Program-made: the position numbers and the translations under genes
Part shown: one piece after another, positions 1-11,983 of the stretch
Layout: each line of letters starts with the position of its first letter
How positions within the stretch are numbered: the first letter of the stretch is position 1
Origin: Atriophallophorus winterbourni
Taxonomy: Eukaryota; Platyhelminthes; Trematoda; Plagiorchiida; Microphallidae
Direction of reading: 5' to 3'
Assembly: GCA_013407085.1 (NCBI GenBank)
Contig: JACCGJ010018937.1
Coordinates: 17,387-81,386, forward strand
DNA length: 64,000 bases
Notes under the pieces: model-generated
Database searches by the model: none
The model's input: only the letters and a program-made list of their open reading frames with translations
What the model was told of the DNA's origin: nothing

Positions 1-760
1 TATATTTCGCCCTGTGATGTGTTGCGTAAATCAAATATTTACTTAAGGCAGGATTCGCAAGCACCGTGCACGGTATCACCAGCAAACGATAGCTTGCTTT
101 ATTCACTTCCGCGCCGCATTCGACTATGTTGACCGTGGTTGTTTATGGGACATCATGCTATCGGATGTGGTTTCATTAAAGCCTATAACGGCTCTACATG
201 GGCACGGGTTTGTGACTACGTTTAGAAGTAGCGTGAATTTAAGTTGCACACAGGAGACAGGCAAGGTCGCTCGCTATCGCTGGTTATGTTAAACTATATC
301 CTAAACTGGATAATTAACAATGCCGTAACCGACTATCAAGCGGTGCAAATTTTAACGGATCTATGGATTTCACTGACGATATAGTCGTTCTAAGCTACAA
401 AACGAAAATGCTGCAAAGCGTTTCAAACCGCATCATTGCCACGGCCGTGAAAGTCCGTCTCAAGATAAACGAGGCTGAATGCAGGGCATTTTTTCATACC
501 AACACACCAGGCAACCAGCCACATTGCGTCCAGGTTTGTCCGATTGAATACGTTACAGTGTACCAATACCTCGGCTGAAGTATATTGCCATATAGTCAGG
601 CGAAAGATGAAGTGAAGTAAAGGGTCGATCGTGCTCGTAATGCGTTTTTGCAGTTGAAGGTCACTCTTTGGCGCAAGTTTGGGATCAACCTAAGGACTAA
701 GTCGCGTGTTTAGCAAGCAACGATCCGACTTGTGCTGCTTTACGAATGCGAGACATGGCT
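1..760 (+). mobile_element. RTE-like non-LTR retrotransposon, decayed reverse-transcriptase fragment
   Basis: Broken translation shows RT landmarks in order. An AFDYVDRGCLW block sits near 116-150 (the domain A aspartate region). FTDDIVVLS sits near 366-395, a degenerate F-A-D-D box. IRLVLLYECETW sits near 723-758, the thumb/tail motif typical of RTE-like elements of flatworms. Reading these blocks needs several frames and in-frame stops intervene, so the copy is dead. It continues off the left edge. The longest open piece is 363-578. Confidence 0.75.
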
Positions 761-767
761 TTCAAGG

Positions 768-2042
768 TCACATGACAAATTCAGGCATGTCGCTAGCAAA
801 AGAGTTAATCCTGAGAGATTTCGGTCCGTCTCCTTTATAGTTTATTGAAAAAGGCACTCGGCAAGTGTCAATGATCACAACATTAGAAATATTAGGCAAG
901 GACGCAATGTAACGCCACTGCTTGTAGTCATGATCTGCTGTTTCCTGTCCCGATGCTTCAGTGGGATTTTCTGGTACCCCAAGTGGAACCATACTCCGCG
1001 ATACCGTATTTCCTTAGTGTTTGAGTCACCCGTCCGTTACCACCATGGCACATCAGGATATATCCGGCAATTTTGAATTCGGATCCATCTTTATTCGGTA
1101 CGAATTTAGCAGTATGTTTTCGATATCAGCCTCGCACTCTAGTGTACATCTTAGTAACCGAGGTTGATCACTATGAAGTGAGGTGGAATGGCGAGTTAGA
1201 CGAATCAATTTGTCAGAAGTAACATGCTAAATTTCCAATTGGAGACAAATTGGAGACCATATATCGAGGTTGTGTTTGTGTTTTCTATCTAACAAGCTGT
1301 CGCCGGACTCTTTAGCATTCGTACATATTACGCTCAACGAATGAGAATGCTTGTCGCGTGTCCGGTCATTCTTCATAGAATGTGAGGCTTTTTGATTTGG
1401 GTTTAGTGTGCCAGGCTCAGATTGTGCAGCGAAGGTTCACCGCAACAGCATTTCTCTGTATGATTTTTTGACCACCGGGGGCGTTTCCGTTGGTGCCGAA
1501 TCGATTCAGATATCATTAAGCGAAGTATTATTCGTGGCAGCTTTGGCCAAAGGAGCGTTCGACGTAGACGGTTTCTACTTCAAGGCCTTTTTAACTACCA
1601 CTTCAGTGTCGCGTAATTTAACCTTTTTAGAAGCAGGCTGCGGTGGTGAGGTCGAGCGTAATCGAGTATTCAATGCAAAAGATTTAGATGCGATTATTGG
1701 TTGTAGGGTAATCTTCAAACTATCTAGTTCCATTTCCATTATCGGCAATTTATTCTCAATTGTGTTTGCCTCGTTTCCAGCGGAAGATTTTGTACGCTTG
1801 CGATCACCATTCACGATTGAATCCATACAGGCGTTACAGAAATAGCAAACGGACGGGAGATTTTCATCATTCACGATGCGCACACATTCATCAGTTAAAG
1901 TCTTATCACAGTCCACGTGCACATATAAGTTACAAAAAGTACATTTTACCCAAACACTATCACAGCTTACCGTGTCCAGGCCCTCGGCGCAGAGGTAAAG
2001 GTGGCTTGTTTTCGCTGTCGGGGTAACACCACTCGTATGCAC
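768..2042 (-). pseudogene. CR1-like retrotransposon ORF1 (PHD/zinc-finger type), decayed
   Basis: The open stretch 2042-1575 begins with a Cys-rich PHD-like array. Visible pairs include C-x2-C (CTFC), a His-Val-Asp-Cys step (VHVDCDK) and C-x2-C pairs (CYFCNAC). A linker with SPPQPASKKVK follows. After degraded sequence, 992-768 encodes a block starting GVPEN and containing YIASLPNISNVV and INYKGDGP. The same block recurs in the ORF1 of the 12.7-17.3 kb copy, which is how I assign the family. ORF1 of CR1-like elements is thought to bind element RNA. Antisense ORFs here are shadows. Confidence 0.7.
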
Positions 2043-3600
2043 ACATTGATCGATCGATTTTTTTCGTCTGCGTGTGGGATCGCGTGAATCGGATGCACGT
2101 TGAAGGCTGGAGTGGAGTGACCGGTTGAGTGGATTTTCGGTCGACTGGTCGATTTAGTTGGGTTTGAATTCTTGATTTTGTCATTGTACAAATAATTCGT
2201 GATAGCTCGATAACCACACAAAGTAGAACACAGAATGGTGTATCAAATTAAGTAGTTTGAAGTGGTCTTTGCAATGAAAGCAAAAACGCCACGACAGTTA
2301 ACGGTAGGATAAAGTTTGCACGCATCAGCAAATTGAAAAGTTAACGTTGACACGATAACTTTGCTGATGTTCGACGGACCAGATCAAAATGTATAAATTC
2401 CGATAGCTCACGTCAAAGTATAGCAAAAAGTTTTTGAACGGTTAAAATCCGAGTTGATTCGGCGAAGAAACGGGCAAAAGTGTCAGAGCAACAAAAATAC
2501 GACCGCACACCATGTGTTACGATGGAAACATGGATGCATAACGACGTCACACTAGAAAATACAAAACCGTCGCCAGAACGCAGTCCTCAAAAAAACCACT
2601 AGGGTCCAACTTAAAACTCGGTACAAACATATTATTGATTAACACATAACGCAGACCTGAATACTTATCAGGAAGAAGGAAAGACGAACTAGCCGCTTCC
2701 GGATGACGACGTTAGTCGTGCACACCTGCTGGCTTGAGTTTTTCGCATCATCGCCGTATTTCCGGTGTTTAAGGCAAACGGGTAATCGAGTATGGTTACT
2801 CGAACATTGGCGGTATTGGGCGGGTTATCGTGGCTTACGGTGGAGTTTGAAGCTCCGAACCTCATTGCGTAAAGCTGCAACCTCAGCCAGTAGGTCTGCA
2901 TTTCAGTCTTACCTTTGGTGCCCAAATGCGTTGTGTAATGCTGTCGGCATTTCCGCCAGTTAACATTCTGGAGTGATTAGGCAGCAAACAATATGGCTTT
3001 CATCTACTCAGGGAGTCGCTGGAGCCAAAGTTTCTTTAAAACGTACTCGCCCTTGTGCGATGTCTCTAATAGGCGGCGCATCTCCATGAATATGGTATAT
3101 GGCTTTTTGCCTGCAACTTTCAAGTTACCGAACAGCTGCTGTAGCCTAGATTGTTCAGATGGAAGCGTGCGGCCTGGTTGAACCTAACGTAGCGGGCCCC
3201 ATCCTGGGTAACAATGACTGCCTCGCGAATATGTATCAAACGTCAGCGGCAAGGTTCTGCGTTAATTGCATCAATGAAATTTTAGCACTATGTTCATTAT
3301 CCAAAGAAACTGGGTATTGTGATGACCGCCGCTATAGCGCGTTCACTATCGCAAATCTTAAGCAGGATACAGTAAAAAAAATTTGAAACAGCTAAAACTG
3401 ATTGAAAGAAAACGGCGCAAAATGCAGTATAATACGAGGAAAAACCTGAAAATAATAACGCCGATTTAAATCGGCGAAATAAGGAGAAAACACACAGGAC
3501 AATGAGGTATTTTTCGCGGTATCCAAAACGTGTACAACGGTACAGATTAGCAGTCACGTAGTACACGTAAACGGAAGAAGTATTAAGGACATTTTTTTCC
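2043..3600. other. Unassigned repeat-like DNA, probably partly CR1 5' UTR
   Basis: Directly upstream of the minus-strand ORF1, so about 2043-2560 is likely its 5' UTR. That is an inference from position. Between 2690 and 3180 there is GC-richer sequence with short open frames on both strands but no motif I recognise. No splice-bounded exon was seen. Confidence 0.4.
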
Positions 3601-4219
3601 GGTTCAGTAAAACACAGATGTCACATTGGTATACGTGGGTTTCTATCGTATACTGGCGGCTAACTGCTCTGTATTTCAGCCTGTCCCAGAAATCGTAAAG
3701 CAAAACTTATTATTGTGTGGTTCTGAAAATCAGTTACTCATGTACGTAGACAGTTCCAAAATACACGCAACCAGACTAACCGTGAATTCTGTAACGCTTT
3801 CTGGTAACTCAATTCTGGAACCTATTCACTATATATCTAACATGCGATGCGTGGAAAAATAATTTTAACCTATCTTTGAATGACTCTGAGTGTAATGATG
3901 TTAAATCCCTTAAAAATTGACCGATAACCAATTCAGAAACACCATTGCCTCAATAAGCATCGAATACATCATTTTTAATTCACCATTTAATGACTATATT
4001 TTCAGTGTCGTGTTAAATAAAAAATATTGCAATTGTAAATGTAGCTGTGTATTAATCAAGCGAAATTAGCAAGGATGAAAGCGGAAGGGATTTAGTTTGA
4101 AATTGAATTAAATTAAGTGTACGAAGGCTGTTTTTTCAAGCGGAATTATCTTGCAATCAATATGGAATTCTGCGCTCGCGAATTGTTGTAATGGATGTTG
4201 TACGTGTGCATGGCCGACA
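3601..4219. other. AT-rich non-coding DNA, contains probable 3' UTR of the 4.2 kb exon
   Basis: The part next to 4220 would be 3' UTR of the minus-strand terminal exon. An ATTAAA (plus-strand TTTAAT near 3973-3978) is the nearest poly(A)-signal variant. The open frame at 3626-3862 (+) has no recognisable motif or splice context. Confidence 0.35.
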
Positions 4220-4485
4220 TCATGGGTTTGTTAATTCCATTGATACAGAATATGTCGGTTTTGTGCGAAAGATTGCAGATTGAATTCGCCACGTTCTGAT
4301 TGCATTCAGTAGGCGTTCTCTGAACAAGATCGCCCAAATCACAATCACAATGACCAGCACTACTGCAATGTAGATAGCTGCGATGGGCCCTGGTCCACGT
4401 CCAGGGATGTGAACATTTCGCGTTTTGGATTTTGCTCCAATTCCTCCGTAGATTTGTAAATTCAAGTTGAATACATAAAACAAGA
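4220..4485 (-). CDS. Probable terminal coding exon of a single-pass membrane protein
   Basis: A 3' splice site (TTATTTTCACAG) precedes 4485 on the minus strand. The exon enters with two bases completing a codon and stays open for 87 codons to a TGA at 4222-4220. The product has a Gly-rich juxtamembrane stretch (GGIGAKSK, GRGPGP). A strong transmembrane segment IAVVLVIVIVIWAILF follows, then a basic stop-transfer RERLL and a short tail ending in SVSMELTNP. That arrangement fits a type I membrane protein with a short cytoplasmic tail. No family is recognised and no upstream exon was found in the window; the nearby DNA is transposon-rich. A second frame from the same acceptor is also open to 4146 and Cys-rich. 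I prefer the transmembrane frame. Confidence 0.5.
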
Positions 4486-4544
4486 CTGTGAAAATAATGT
4501 TGCCAATTTGTCAATGTTTTTCAAATTCAAATGTCATTCAAAAT

Positions 4545-5480
4545 GTGACCCAGCATATATGTACCGACATTCATCGCCTGATGATGGCAAACGGGAATAA
4601 ACCCGATGTGATTTGCATTGAGAAAACAGTACACTAGATTTCTGCTCATCGCGCTGTTGATTCCGAAACAATCTTTTTCTACACTTGGTTTGTTTTAGCA
4701 CCTTAATCAATTGATTTTCAAATCTCTCACATTTTCCATTCAGCCAAAATTACCACCAGGTTACTCTATTAAATTATTGCATACGTTGCATGGTAGTCAA
4801 CAGTGTCGCTCAATGAGCCAATACCTTGTCAGTTCTGAATGTTATTTTGCGTTTTAATTCAGATTGTGTAGGACATAATGTTTACATTGCATCAAGAATT
4901 ATAGTTACAGAGGGTGAGAACCGATACCATGGGCTTAAACGATTTTATTTTTCAATCCAAAATTTTTATGCCTTTGTTTGGTGCAATGAAACTTCGAGTT
5001 GAATTGAACAAATCAGTGTGCGATCCGCATTGTCTTTGAAACTAAAACTTTGTCGGTTATGTTTGGAAAATGAAATAAATAGAACCCCGTCTCTGATTAA
5101 TCCTGCCACTCAGCAGCTTATTGAAATCACTGTGGAGTCCAATCACGTAAACAAGTGACTCAGACGTCGCAGCTCGATTTCGCTGTAACATCAATTGACA
5201 CCACTTCATATGTTGATTAGTCTACGAGTGTGACCAATCTAACTATAGTTAAATGGTATTGATTGTATAGGCTCAAATTCAACTTCAGTTGTGATTTGTA
5301 TGTTAAAGCCTCATCAGCCCTTGCAGCCCTTGTCTAATTCACCTTGCTCACATCATAGTTGCGAGACTACGTGATTTCGGTTGACTCCGTGATCAAGAGT
5401 TCCATATTGTTTAATGCTATGCCATATTACATCGAGGTTTTCCGAGTTCCACGTTGTGGTCGGTGTCCAATACATTCACA
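4545..5480 (+). repeat. Left arm of ~1-kb inverted repeat
   Basis: Reverse-complementary, with many substitutions and small indels, to about 7490-8505. Matching landmarks: the CATCGCCTGATGATGGC block near 4572 against its complement near 8455, a CAATTGACACCACTTCATATG block near 5190 against 7760, and a GCTATGCCATATTAC block near 5417 against 7545. No convincing protein is encoded. Confidence 0.7.
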
Positions 5481-6590
5481 GATGAAGCTGAGTTTGGTTA
5501 GGACTGTTAAATTGTCCCATCCCGGCAGTGAGTATTATTTTTACACGAGGTCAAACGTTTATCTTGATCCTCTAAGCACATTTGGAAGAGTTATTGGACG
5601 CTGAGTTGTGCCTAGACCCAACAAAGACCTCTGCTATGCAATAGCGTTTATAAATTAACAATGTCTTTCTATTCTTGAGTTTATCCATTCAAATATTTAC
5701 TGATGAAAACGTAAATTGTAATACACAGGCGTTTCTTTTATTATTGCAATTCTGAAAAAAATCAGACTATACGCAAATTCAGATAAAGTAATCACCTCGT
5801 TTCAAATTATCCAGGGAGATACACCACGCGTTGCAAGGAATGTCCTTAACCATCTTCTCTTCACTGTCACGAGGATATTACACGACGTTGTACAAGCCAG
5901 AGCTTTTACCGTTTGAGGAATTTATCAATTCGTAAATGTTTTCAGGTTCGAGGCAAACCTCCACGTGGCCCAGTCTATTTGACGTCGTGTTGAACTCCAC
6001 AGTTTTCGAATCTGAAGTTTGGTGTGATTATGTGATTTGTGGTCGAACGAGCAATGATAAAATGGAATTCAAAAAATAATTTCAAATTTCAATATTTTTA
6101 GAGGAAATTTATTATTTAAACATATATTGCCATGTACTTTTCTGAACTTATTTTCTCGGCTTTGATAATCGATACAATCAATCAAAATTTAGACTAATTA
6201 TTTTATTACATTTATTAAGTTTCCTGGAGCATTAAGTTGAAATCTACACGGCATAAATCACACTGAAATATGAATTGATTCTTTCGTAAAACATAAAACA
6301 GAAGGCAATTTTGGTGAATATAGCGGAATCACTTATCTTTATTTATCAACATTATTTACGCTACAATCGTGAGATAAATGAATTAGATCTCATGAACATC
6401 AACCGATAAACAATAATCAATGTCAAGCTTTTTTTCTTTAAATAATTTTGTCGATATGGAACTTTATCATGGAAAGTAAAGGTCTCGACCTAGTCGCTTT
6501 TGGACCCAGCACTTTTTTCTAAAGATTTTAATTACCATCGCGAAATCTGTTCACAAGGAATTCCAGCCAATAGTTGCAGACACATTGTGA
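5481..6590. other. Spacer inside the inverted repeat, no gene seen
   Basis: AT-rich sequence with many stops in all frames. I see no motif, no exon with good splice signals, and no tandem array. Confidence 0.4.
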
Positions 6591-6593
6591 GAA

Positions 6594-7180
6594 ACTTACT
6601 ACTTACTTACTTTTGTGCGGCTGGCTCCACGGGTGGATTAGCCGGCTTCATTGTTGTCTTGGATCGCACCAGCCCACGCACGTCGATCGGAGGCGAGATC
6701 GTTGCAGATCGTGATCCAGTCTCGTTCCCACCTGCGAACTCCGTAGACGGTACGCAGACCCATTGAGACATCATCATGAAGTTTCTTGGGGGTAGTGTAC
6801 AAGTGATGTCCCCAGCACCACTCGGTGTTTGTTCGAGTACACCTCTCTAGCCTTTGCACAGCCAAGTGCAACCTACAAGGCAGCAGGGAGTTGGCAGATA
6901 AATGCGCTGTGCGCCAGTTATCTACCTACGGGACTTCTCTCCGGATTTTTAATCGGGGTTTCTCCCGAAGCCTTTCCCGCAATCGGGTGACCCACAAGGC
7001 AGTGGGGGTTTGAGGTCAGGGTTTTCCTTCTCCTAGATGGATTACCAGTAGGTGACGATCTCCATCTGCCCGGAGCAAACTGGTTTTAAGGCGCCAGTCA
7101 CCCGCCTACGCCCCTTCTGCTGTCAGTAAGAGCAGTTGCGCCGGGCTTGTGAAAGCCACTCGTGCAGGCCAGGAGTTGGA
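6594..7180 (-). mobile_element. RTE-like 3' end with (AAGT)n tail
   Basis: Much GC-richer than its surroundings. On the plus strand it begins with tandem ACTT units (6594-6613), which on the minus strand form a short simple-repeat tail as expected at the 3' end of RTE-type elements. The open stretch 6871-6638 on the minus strand reads WERDWITICNDLASDRRAW, resembling the C-terminal tail of RTE-like polymerases. A SINE carrying an RTE-type tail is an alternative. Confidence 0.5.
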
Positions 7181-7489
7181 CTTGGTTGTCAGAGGCTATT
7201 TGAGACGCACGCCACGTGGGAGCATTTTATAGATAGTAGGCGGCTCATTCCTACTACCACCCCCGACTGTGACAACCTTTGGAACCACATTGTGAGAAAT
7301 GGTGTAGACAACTGAGAAGTCCACAATGGCTTTATTCGCTTCACCGACATTAATCCGGCGAGATAGAATCGAACAATCTGCACTCTTAGACGAGCCTTCG
7401 ATTAATCAACTAAAGTGAAGTAAATAGTATTCACTGCTAGAAAAACGTCCACAGAAAGAGACAACGTAACAGTCTCTCAGTAACTCAGC

Positions 7490-8505
7490 TTCAACTGTAA
7501 ATGTGTTGAACACCGAGCACTAGGATGAACTTGGAAACGTGGATGTAATATGGCATAGCATTAAACAATATATGGATCACTTGCTCACGTGTCAACAGAA
7601 ATCACGCAGCCTTGCGGTCAACAAGGTGGATTAGGCCTAGATATATACAAACGATAATGTCACTTTAACAAACAAATTGCAATTCAATTTGAATTTGGGC
7701 CTATACAGTTAATACCATTTAATTTTAGTTAGATTGGCCACACTCGTAGATTATTCAACATATGAAGTGGTGTCAATTGACGTTACACCGAAATCAAGCT
7801 GCGACGTCCTAGTCACTAGTTAACGTGATTGGACTCCACAGTGACTTCAGTAAGCTACTAAGTGGAAGGAATAATCAGAGATGGGGTTCTATTTATTTTA
7901 TTTTCCAATTCTAGCGTTAAAAACATAACTGACGAATTTTTTAGTTTCGACGTGAAAACGGATCGCGCACTAATTTGTTTAATTCAACGCGAAATTTCAT
8001 TACACCATGTACAGGCATAAGAATTTTGGATAAAACATAAAATCATTCAGGCCCATGGTAAGGATTATCACCCTCTATAAGTGCTTTGTGATAACTAGAA
8101 TCGTTGATTATAATCACCCTACAGCTCTTAATGTTCATTCACCATTTCTGTTATTCTTAATGCAATGAAAACATCATATCATATACAATCTGAATTAAAA
8201 CGCAAAATAACATTCAGAACTGATAAAGTACTGGTTTATTTAGCGCCACTGTACACAACCATGCAACCGTATGTAGTAATTCAATGAAGTGACCTGGTGG
8301 TAATTTTGGCTAAATGAAAGAGTGAGAGATTCAAATATCAATTGATTGTGGTGCTAAATAGAAACCAAGTGTAGTTGAAAGATTGACTCGAAGTCATCCG
8401 CGCCAGAAGCATAAACATAAGTACTGTTCTTTTGATGCACCCGTTTGCCGTTTGCCATCATCAGGCGATGAATGTCCATACATATATGCAAGGTAACAAT
8501 TTGAA
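7490..8505 (-). repeat. Right arm of ~1-kb inverted repeat
   Basis: Partner of the arm at 4545-5480 in reverse orientation. The two arms and the 2-kb spacer form a foldback structure. It could be a foldback DNA element or two independent opposite insertions of one repeat. The outer edge lies next to the start of a CR1-like 5' UTR at about 8510. Confidence 0.7.
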
Positions 8506-8509
8506 CTCA

Positions 8510-10615
8510 AGGCATACAGGCTACGGTGTGGATGTACAAATTTGTGCTCTCGTAATTTTGCATCTTTTTGCTCGCTCTATTGACGGATCTAGACCGTTCT
8601 TATATCATTGAACTCGTCTCAACTTCCTTATTCGGAAGTTGGAGAAACGTGAGCTCTTGAAAATAAAAACTTACAGTTTCTACCCAACATTTCAATGGCG
8701 TGTTTCGAATCCACGATAACGCAACAACTCGGATAACAACCGAAGATTTCGCTTTATGGTATTTACTGACAGTTATTTCAACACTGTATGATCAAATCTC
8801 ACAGAACAGTCTTTACCTGTAAATGTACGCCTTTTTACTGTCCGTCGGATTTCACTGCATCGCATCAACTCGTTTTTACACTCGACCGAGAGTCACCGAT
8901 CGATAATCGACCGCTTCGATCAGTGTATCGACTCGATCTCGCTAAATTGTAACGATGACTGACAACGTGACCTTATGCGGAGCTGACGGCGAGGCTTGTA
9001 AAAATTGCATACTTTTGTCGTAAGCCGGTAAGTCCCAGATCACCATTGTTTAGACCCGCGAACTCACGTCGTGCGAACACACCCAGGTTATTGCGTGTAG
9101 TGCTCATGTCCGTCTGAGATGTAGAAAATATGTTGCACGCCTCATCCCTCCTAATTGTAAACAAATCGAATCTGCAAATATTTCCGGACGTTCCTTGAAA
9201 AACACGGCGAATTCGTCGTAATAATCCGGAACTAGTGAAAGAGCCTACAAATCGCAGAGCTGTTATAATTCATGGTGAAGTAGAATCCAGCAACCGTCTG
9301 CAAACTATTGCAGTGATTGCAGGAGATTTTTACAAGAGATCCTGGGTTCAAAGGACATAATAACGACTCGTGTTATGCGTCTCATACCGAAAAAAGAAAC
9401 GCATCAGCCTCCACCTCTCAAAGTATCATTTAGCACATATGTGATAAAGGTTAGAATACTCGAGGCGTGGTATCAATGCCGAAAATGTGCACCTCCTGAA
9501 ATTTGTATTCGGGATGTATACGACATAGGACGCACGAACACTATTGTTCCTGGTATGATATACCAAGTCAATCAAATGCACCTGAGCTAACAAACATGGA
9601 GCAGCCGACCAATTCCGGGTCGGCGAATCCACTACTATGAGCTCTTCATCGTCAACAAAAATCAAATCTCTATCATGCTGTTACACCGATGCTAAGAGCT
9701 TTCTGGGCAAGTCCACAGAACTGTATTCACGTGCGAACGTGGCGTCTTGGGATTTGATTGCAGTGACAGAAAACTGGTTGTGTAATTCTCTACACGACTT
9801 TGAATTTAAAATTCGTCATATGATGTTTTACAGAAGAGATCGATCAACAAAAGGTGACGGTGTCCTCCTTTACTTACATGAAAGCATCAACTGCACTTTA
9901 CTTCTCTCTCCCAATTTAGATGTTCAAAATACATTGTTATGCTATTTTGACCTACATGATAAACGTAAGTGCCTTTCAACATTGATTTATCGACACCCTT
10001 CTTCATAATCTGCCGCTGACACTGTTCTTTCTAATGCAATACGTTTTGCATTGAAGCTAACATATTCACATTTGCTCCTCCTCGGTTATTTTAATGTACC
10101 GAACCTTGCAACACACATTACAGGTGACGATTCATTCAAAAGCTTTCTCCAAGAAATAATGACTTGCACCTCTGTTTACAACCATGTGCAACAACTAACG
10201 CGATTTCGATCTAAACATACCCCATCTAACCTGGACCTCATACTCACAACCGAAAACTCATGATAGAATCTCTTTTCTATACAGCTCCACTCGAATTGAG
10301 TGATCATGTTGTCATGACATTTGATTATACTTGTCAATACGAACTAGCAGAAAATTCTCAACGAACGTATACAACTGTGAACTATGACTTGCTTTGAGCT
10401 CTTACTACTGCGAATCGATGGGATTTCCTTGAACTCATTTGAGCTAAGGAAATCTGGGAAACGTTTTACAGCCAATTTCATATTATCATTAACAGATTGT
10501 ATTGATTGTATTGATTTCTTCCATTTGAACGGAAACATTGCTATCCTCTATTTATCACATTGGGTTTGAGTGGGATAAATCTTATTTAACTGAGTTAGAT
10601 TTTCCATGATTTCGA
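8510..10615 (+). mobile_element. CR1-like retrotransposon, 5' part (5' UTR, ORF1, endonuclease), decayed
   Basis: The 5' UTR-like part (8510-8950) shares a block containing TTTGTGCTCTC with the copy starting near 12745. An ATG at 8955 opens a broken ORF1. Residues around 9375-9590 (PPPLKVSFSTYVIKVRI) align by eye with PRLLRVTLRTKCEMEEVIL in the 13.9-kb ORF1. ORF2 starts near 9640 and shows an apurinic endonuclease domain: LIAVTENWL near 9757-9783, MFYRRDRS...GVLLYLHES, and LLLLGYFNVPNL near 10075-10110. Multiple stops interrupt it. It ends in the endonuclease-RT linker near 10600. Confidence 0.75.
9637..10263 (+). pseudogene. CR1-like ORF2 endonuclease domain, broken
   Basis: Two open stretches (9637-10008 and 10051-10263) carry the exonuclease-endonuclease-phosphatase fold signatures. 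These are the AVTENWL glutamate block, RRDRSTKGDGVLLYLHE, and a G-x-F-N-x-P-N motif (GYFNVPN) that replaces the usual GDFN aspartate with Tyr. PSNLDLILT follows as the SLLDLVLT-like motif. The loss of the Asp plus a stop near 10006 make the copy non-functional. Confidence 0.7.
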
Positions 10616-10619
10616 TTCC

Positions 10620-10880
10620 GAAATTACAATTGCAAACATGGCACTAGTTAAAGACTTAATTTCCAGGGGTTTCGGTATATTCCATGTGTATTTAGCGAAA
10701 AAGAAACTCAAAATTTGTCTAAAATCACATCATTGGAAATATCAATAGAACACGCGATGTAGTGCAGCTGCTTCAAATCGTGCTCTCGATTTTCTAAATC
10801 GATGACAGATAGTTAATTTCTGTACACCAAGTGCAACGTCTCGCCATGGTACCCATTTTCCCTAGCGTTAAGGCATCCCT
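10620..10880 (-). pseudogene. CR1-like ORF1 fragment
   Basis: On the minus strand, broken frames show an HDLKQLHYIACSIDISND-like stretch followed by a NxHGIYRNPWKL-like stretch. This parallels the YIASLPNISNVV...NYKGDGPKSL block at 992-768 and its homologue in the 13.9-kb ORF1. It abuts the truncated plus-strand copy in opposite orientation. Confidence 0.5.
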
Positions 10881-11423
10881 TCCTTTTCCAAGATATATGC
10901 CTTGAAGATAAGTTCAAGTAGCTATTTAGCCGTCCTCACCAATTCTCTAATCAACATAATGTTTTCAGGCGTTTCACACAAGATCATGAATGCACGCAAG
11001 GAGCTACACATAGTTTCGAAATGATATATAAGACGCTCGACATACACGCATTTCTAGAATTGGCAGATTATCCGCCAAACCGATCCAGCTATGGCAAAAT
11101 TGGATGCATGAAATGGATTTAAAAATAATCAGATGTCTGATTAATTTAAGCAAGGATACTATCGGAAAATATGCACAGTACATGCACATTTTATCAGAGC
11201 AGCGATACAACTGATTTTATTCGAATACGTGCAAAGTTAAGAAAATGCATAGTACGAGGAATGAAGCACAAGAACAACTGATGTTTTTAGAGCATGAGCA
11301 GTGTTTAAAATTTGCAAAAGAGGATAAAAGGGAAGTGAACTAGGCTAATAGTTTGTGTTCAAGTTTCACGTTTATTCACAGCACAAAAACATCTAAGGAT
11401 CTTGTACCACTTACAGAGTTCAA
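10881..11423. other. Unassigned DNA between retroelement fragments
   Basis: No recognisable protein motif, tandem repeat or splice-bounded exon was seen on either strand. Confidence 0.35.
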
Positions 11424-11816
11424 TCATTCGCATACAGAAACAATCAAAGCGTTGATTTCGGCCATTAACGTTTGCCTAATTTTCAAAATCAAATTCTTGG
11501 AAATTTTTTTCCAGTCCTCTCCGTGCTGGGTGACACATGAGGCGAAGACAACTTCACGCCATTGGTTCCGGTCTGTCGCTGCTTCCGTTGCCGTCTGCAC
11601 CCTGAATCCTTGTGCATGTAGTTCGCGTTCCAACGTTCTGCGCCAAGTTTCCTTGGGTCGTCCCCTTTTTCGTTTACCTTGCGGATGACAGTGCATAGCT
11701 TCCTCCGTATGCGAACTGGGATCCATCCTGCAGACATGACCGAACCACGGATCTGTTGTCATCGTTTCCGTAGCAATGTAGGTTTTACGATATACGGTTG
11801 CTAGCCCCGAGGTCAA
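11424..11816 (-). pseudogene. Non-LTR retrotransposon C-terminal tail fragment
   Basis: An open stretch of 130 codons carries FGHVCRMDPSSHTEEAM followed by GKRKRGRPKETWRRTLEREL and DRNQWREVVFASC. This is the typical end of a non-LTR polymerase ORF: the G-H-V-x-R-M box, then R-G-R-P-x-x-T-W-R, then a D-R-x-x-W-R tail. The RT core is absent, so this is a 3' scrap. Orientation is opposite to the flanking CR1 copies. Confidence 0.75.
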
Positions 11817-11862
11817 CCCTCCTTCTTTCTTAGACGGGTTCGGAACCGTCCTTGGCGGAGTT

Positions 11863-11983
11863 AGTTATAGGTTGTCATTGCCGGATCGATTTTGAAGCTC
11901 CAATTTTCAAAAATGTGGGTTACTTCGTACAAAGTTTTGGAAATGGGAGCTTCAACATCGATCTGGCAATGACAACCTCTAAC
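11863..11983. repeat. Long imperfect hairpin, ~50-bp arms
   Basis: Arms 11863-11911 and 11934-11983 are near-perfect reverse complements. They share the GGTTGTCATTGCC block, the GATCGAT block and the TTGAAGCTCC block, with a loop of about 22 nt. This looks like a foldback miniature element. Confidence 0.75.

Noticed and set aside
1408..1845. 145-codon plus-strand open frame
   Set aside because: Antisense shadow of the CR1-like ORF1.
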